Assembly: GCA_002470565.1 (NCBI GenBank)
Contig: DKMQ01000079.1
Span: 11,347 to 20,127 of the forward strand
Source of the DNA: Oceanospirillaceae bacterium UBA7410
Lineage (GTDB): Bacteria > Pseudomonadota > Gammaproteobacteria > Pseudomonadales > Balneatricaceae
Length of the DNA stretch: 8,781 nt
Direction of reading: 5' to 3'
The stretch's first letter is position 1. Each line of letters opens with the position of its first letter. This document shows, piece after piece, positions 6,507 to 8,781 of the stretch. A program made the translations under genes and the position numbers. The notes under the pieces were generated by a model, which had not been told where the DNA came from, did not search any database, and worked only from the letters and a program-made list of their open reading frames with translations.

Positions 6507-7469
6507 TTAATCCTTCAGGTGCAACAGTGGTGTATGGTTAAATTTAAGTTGGGCTAGGGTATTAATAGTATGGGCTTGGTACAAATCTACTTCTTCAAAA
6601 TGTAGCGTATCTCCAGGCCTCAACTGAGCAAGAGAAGCCGTATCTCGGGCTAAAACTGCACCTATTTTAGGGTAGCCACCAATGGTTTGACGATCTTTAA
6701 GTAGAACAATAGGTTGCCCATCGGCAGGCACTTGAACTGCACCTAAGCAAATGCCTTCTGATAACATGTTTTGGGATGGGCAGGGCACAGCTGGCCCTTC
6801 AAGGCGCATCCCCATGCGGTCACTTCGATCTGTGACTGTATATTGTCCATGGAAAAAACGCGCTCGGGTAGCGGCATCAAACAGGTGATGTTGGTAACCA
6901 GGCAATAAGCGTAATACAGTATTTCCATCACGCCTATTGGTGTTTTTTTGAGCATACAAAGGCCTGTGTTCTGGCGCTAGTGCTTGGCGTGGCAATTGCG
7001 TGATGCGCGAGCAAGGCAAGCAATCATTGGCTGCAAGTTTAGCACCTGCAATGCCTCCTACCTTTTCTCGAACCACTGTTGCGCTGCTGCCAAAGCTTGG
7101 ATTGATATTAAATCCACCAGCTACACTGACATAGCTTCGACATCCATGGCTAGAATAGCCTAGTTTAATTTCGTCATCAGGTAAGATTTTATGACTCGTC
7201 CATAAAGCCTTTTCAACGCCATTAATAGTCAAATCTAGCTGGGCACCTGTCACGCATAAGTAACTACTGGTTTGGGCTAATAATTGTAAACCGCCAAAGC
7301 TTAATTCAATGGCACTGGCGTTTGGGACGTTATGCAAAATTCGATTAGCCCATAAAAAGGCTTCATTGTCTAAAGGCCCTCCAGTAGTTAAGCCGATATC
7401 ATGCTGGCCAAAACGGCCCAGATCTTGTATTGAACTAAGTAAACCAGGTTGAAGAACTTTATAGCTCAT
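6507..7469 (-). CDS. pxpC: 5-oxoprolinase subunit PxpC (KipA/YbgK family)
   Basis: PxpC is one of three subunits of the prokaryotic ATP-dependent 5-oxoprolinase, which opens 5-oxoproline to glutamate in the cytosol. From the ATG at 7469 the protein is 320 aa (E. coli YbgK is about 310) and starts MSYKVLQPGLLSSIQDLGR, the standard family N-terminus. The frame is open to 7532, but the added 21 residues have no family character and would overlap pxpB further. Visible motifs are QDLGRFG (15-21), GGPLDNEAF (30-38), YVSVAGGF (113-120), TDRSDRMGMRLEG (213-225) and the C-terminal block VPADGQPIVLLKDRQTIGGY (247-266). The start overlaps the pxpB stop by 11 bases and is preceded by GGGAGG, so B and C are probably made in fixed ratio. 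Older annotations call this family allophanate hydrolase subunit 2 or biotin-dependent carboxylase-like; the pxpA neighbour makes oxoprolinase the better name. Confidence 0.95.
   Translation of the reverse strand: MSYKVLQPGLLSSIQDLGRFGQHDIGLTTGGPLDNEAFLWANRILHNVPNASAIELSFGGLQLLAQTSSYLCVTGAQLDLTINGVEKALWTSHKILPDDEIKLGYSSHGCRSYVSVAGGFNINPSFGSSATVVREKVGGIAGAKLAANDCLPCSRITQLPRQALAPEHRPLYAQKNTNRRDGNTVLRLLPGYQHHLFDAATRARFFHGQYTVTDRSDRMGMRLEGPAVPCPSQNMLSEGICLGAVQVPADGQPIVLLKDRQTIGGYPKIGAVLARDTASLAQLRPGDTLHFEEVDLYQAHTINTLAQLKFNHTPLLHLKD
6511..6515 (-). promoter_or_regulatory. Ribosome binding site of the DUF4392 gene
   Basis: On the minus strand this reads AAGGA, lying in the last codons of pxpC and 6 bases before the ATG at 6502-6504. 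With the pxpC TAA placed in the spacer, translation of the cyclase is probably coupled to that of the oxoprolinase subunit. Confidence 0.72.
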
Positions 7470-8172
7470 GTAACAAGCCTCCCATAGTGAGATACTGTTG
7501 CTCATCAATAGGCACAAACCGAACTCGATCACCCACTGTTACAGGCATGTGTGGCTGTGTTTGTGCATTAAACATTGGGGTAGGGCAAAGGCCAATAAGG
7601 TTCCATCCTCCAGGAGAACTTGCTGGATATACTGCAGTTTGGCGATCAGCAATAGCTACTGCGCCAGCTGGTACTTTAAGTCTTGGGGTGGCAAGCCTTG
7701 GCGCGGCTAAGCGTTCATCTACTTCACCTAAGTAAGCGAAACCTGGCGCAAAACCAATGGCATACACGCGGTACTCTGTAGCGCTATGTATATCGATAAT
7801 TTGCTCCACACTAAGCCCTGCATTTTGGGCTAACAAATTAAGCTCTGGGCCATATTTAGTACTATAAAACACAGGTATTTCAACCAGTTGGCCACCATTT
7901 TGACTAACCTGTTGTGGCGTATCCAATATCAATCTTAGGGCTGTCTTTGCCCATAAGTGGTCACACTGATGAGTGTCATAAATGACTAATAAAGACGCAT
8001 AGGATGCCACTAAGTCGATAAGTTTGGTTCCAAAATGCTGCTTTACTTGGGCGCATGCACTGGCTATAGCGGCACTAACTTCAGGGCTAATTTGCAAGCT
8101 GTCAGGGTCGCCAAAATAGATGATGTAGCTATTTTCACTGGCTATTGCTATGTGTGTTTGATTGGGGCTCAT
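7459..8172 (-). CDS. pxpB: 5-oxoprolinase subunit PxpB (KipI/YbgJ family)
   Basis: PxpB is a partner subunit of the PxpABC 5-oxoprolinase. The 237 aa slightly exceed the E. coli protein (218). Family blocks are clear: EIPVFYSTKYGPEL (98-111), YAIGFAPGFAYLGE (137-150), RLATPRLKVPAGAVAIADRQ (159-178) and YPASSPGGWNLIG (182-194). The last two are the KipI/AHS1 cyclophilin-like fold signatures. The start ATG at 8172 lies 9 bases after the pxpA stop. No good Shine-Dalgarno is seen before it, so re-initiation after pxpA is likely. The 3' end overlaps pxpC by 11 bases. Bacillus KipI, an inhibitor of sporulation kinase A, belongs to the same family; nothing here suggests a kinase-inhibitor role, and gene order pxpA-pxpB-pxpC supports the metabolic one. 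Confidence 0.95.
   Translation of the reverse strand: MSPNQTHIAIASENSYIIYFGDPDSLQISPEVSAAIASACAQVKQHFGTKLIDLVASYASLLVIYDTHQCDHLWAKTALRLILDTPQQVSQNGGQLVEIPVFYSTKYGPELNLLAQNAGLSVEQIIDIHSATEYRVYAIGFAPGFAYLGEVDERLAAPRLATPRLKVPAGAVAIADRQTAVYPASSPGGWNLIGLCPTPMFNAQTQPHMPVTVGDRVRFVPIDEQQYLTMGGLLHEL
7478..7483 (-). promoter_or_regulatory. Ribosome binding site that decides the pxpC start
   Basis: On the minus strand this reads GGGAGG, 8 bases before the ATG at 7467-7469 and inside the pxpB coding region. It favours this ATG over in-frame codons further upstream and supports pxpB-pxpC translational coupling. Confidence 0.78.
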
Positions 8173-8181
8173 AGTATGTGG

Positions 8182-8781
8182 CTATGCTTGATCAGTGGAT
8201 GGATTTTCCATCAACTTACGGATAGATTCTATAGCCGCAATACCGGCATCATTATCGCCGTGTACGCAAAGACTATCGACTTGGAGTTTTAAGGCTGCCC
8301 CACTAGCTGTGGTAATGGTACCTGTTTGAGTGAGCTGTTGTACTTGCTTTAGCATGGCATCATGATCTAATACTGCGCCAGCTTTAGAGCGGGCCATTAG
8401 GCTGCCATCATCTTCGTAACAACGATCTGCAAAGGCTTCAAAATAGAGTTCTAAATTGAGCTCTTGCGCTTGTTTTAGATGGTCTTTGGCATAAGCGTTG
8501 GCTTGCAACATTAGTTTTAATGATGGAGCACTGTCTCCATTAAAAGATAGCCGCGTTGGATAGCTACTCACTGCTTGCATTACTGCGTCTCGCACCGATG
8601 ATTTGCTCATCATGTCATTATAAAGGGCGCCGTGGGGCTTCACATAACTTAGCACTAAGCCTTGGCAAGCTGCCATGCCCTCTAACGCCGCAATTTGATA
8701 GTGCATAAACGCCACTATTTCTTGGGCTGAACAGTTCATAGACCTTCTACCAAAACCAACTAAATCTGGGTAAGCAGGGTG
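8182..8781 (-). CDS. pxpA: 5-oxoprolinase subunit PxpA (LamB/YcsF family), 5'-truncated by window edge
   Basis: PxpA works with PxpB and PxpC to hydrolyse 5-oxoproline. The frame stays open past the ATG at 8739 to the window end, and the 14 extra codons read HPAYPDLVGFGRRS, matching the E. coli HPSFPDRENFGRS segment. The ATG is therefore internal and about 50 N-terminal residues, including the DLN-DxGE metal-site-like motif, lie outside. In the 199 visible residues, VKPHGALYN (47-55), EAFADRCYEDDGSL (115-128), ARSKAGAVL (130-138) and CVHGDN (172-177) are family hallmarks. The stop is 9 bases before pxpB. The order A-B-C in transcription direction differs from E. coli, where pxpA follows B and C. 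The cluster promoter is presumably upstream, beyond the window. Old names such as lactam utilisation protein B refer to the same family. Confidence 0.95.
   Translation of the reverse strand, partial: HPAYPDLVGFGRRSMNCSAQEIVAFMHYQIAALEGMAACQGLVLSYVKPHGALYNDMMSKSSVRDAVMQAVSSYPTRLSFNGDSAPSLKLMLQANAYAKDHLKQAQELNLELYFEAFADRCYEDDGSLMARSKAGAVLDHDAMLKQVQQLTQTGTITTASGAALKLQVDSLCVHGDNDAGIAAIESIRKLMENPSTDQA

Noticed and set aside
6507..7532. Longer pxpC starting at 7532
   Set aside because: The first 21 residues lack family similarity, while the ATG at 7469 has a strong ribosome site and the family N-terminus.
6507..8172. PxpB/PxpC as allophanate hydrolase subunits or Kip sporulation regulators
   Set aside because: These are older family names. 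The adjacent pxpA and glutamate cyclase-like gene point to 5-oxoprolinase, and no urea carboxylase gene is present.

Overview
The window looks like chromosomal DNA of a gammaproteobacterium of moderate GC content, judged by eye at mid-40s percent. The two plus-strand genes encode PBP2 and RodA proteins that resemble the Enterobacteria/Pseudomonas versions, and they keep the usual mrdA-rodA order. Genus and habitat cannot be fixed from the sequence; a marine or related lineage is only a guess. Coding density is close to complete. No tRNA, rRNA, insertion sequence, CRISPR array or prophage gene was seen, and no gap exceeds 32 bases.

Plus strand, 1-2756: the 3' part of mrdA (PBP2, the elongasome transpeptidase, 5'-truncated by the window edge), then complete rodA (SEDS glycosyltransferase) 2 bases later. 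Together they form the core peptidoglycan synthase of rod elongation.

Minus strand, 8781 down to 2773: seven closely packed genes that may form one transcription unit. In transcription order they are pxpA (5'-truncated by the window edge), pxpB and pxpC (the three subunits of ATP-dependent 5-oxoprolinase), a stand-alone D-glutamate cyclase-like protein (DUF4392), a LysR-type regulator, a D-amino-acid aminotransferase (dat) and an alanine racemase (alr). Junctions range from an 11-base overlap to a 32-base gap.

The gene content suggests a D-amino-acid circuit. Alr interconverts L- and D-alanine. Dat interconverts D-alanine + 2-oxoglutarate with pyruvate + D-glutamate. The DUF4392 protein is expected to cyclise D-glutamate to 5-oxoproline, and PxpABC opens 5-oxoproline to glutamate at the cost of ATP. 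This would be a racemase-independent route that removes or recycles D-glutamate, possibly under the embedded LysR protein, next to elongasome genes that consume D-Ala/D-Glu-containing precursors. The enzyme families are read from clear motifs. The combined pathway, its direction and its stereochemistry are inference. The window ends inside pxpA, so the operon promoter and any further upstream genes are not visible.
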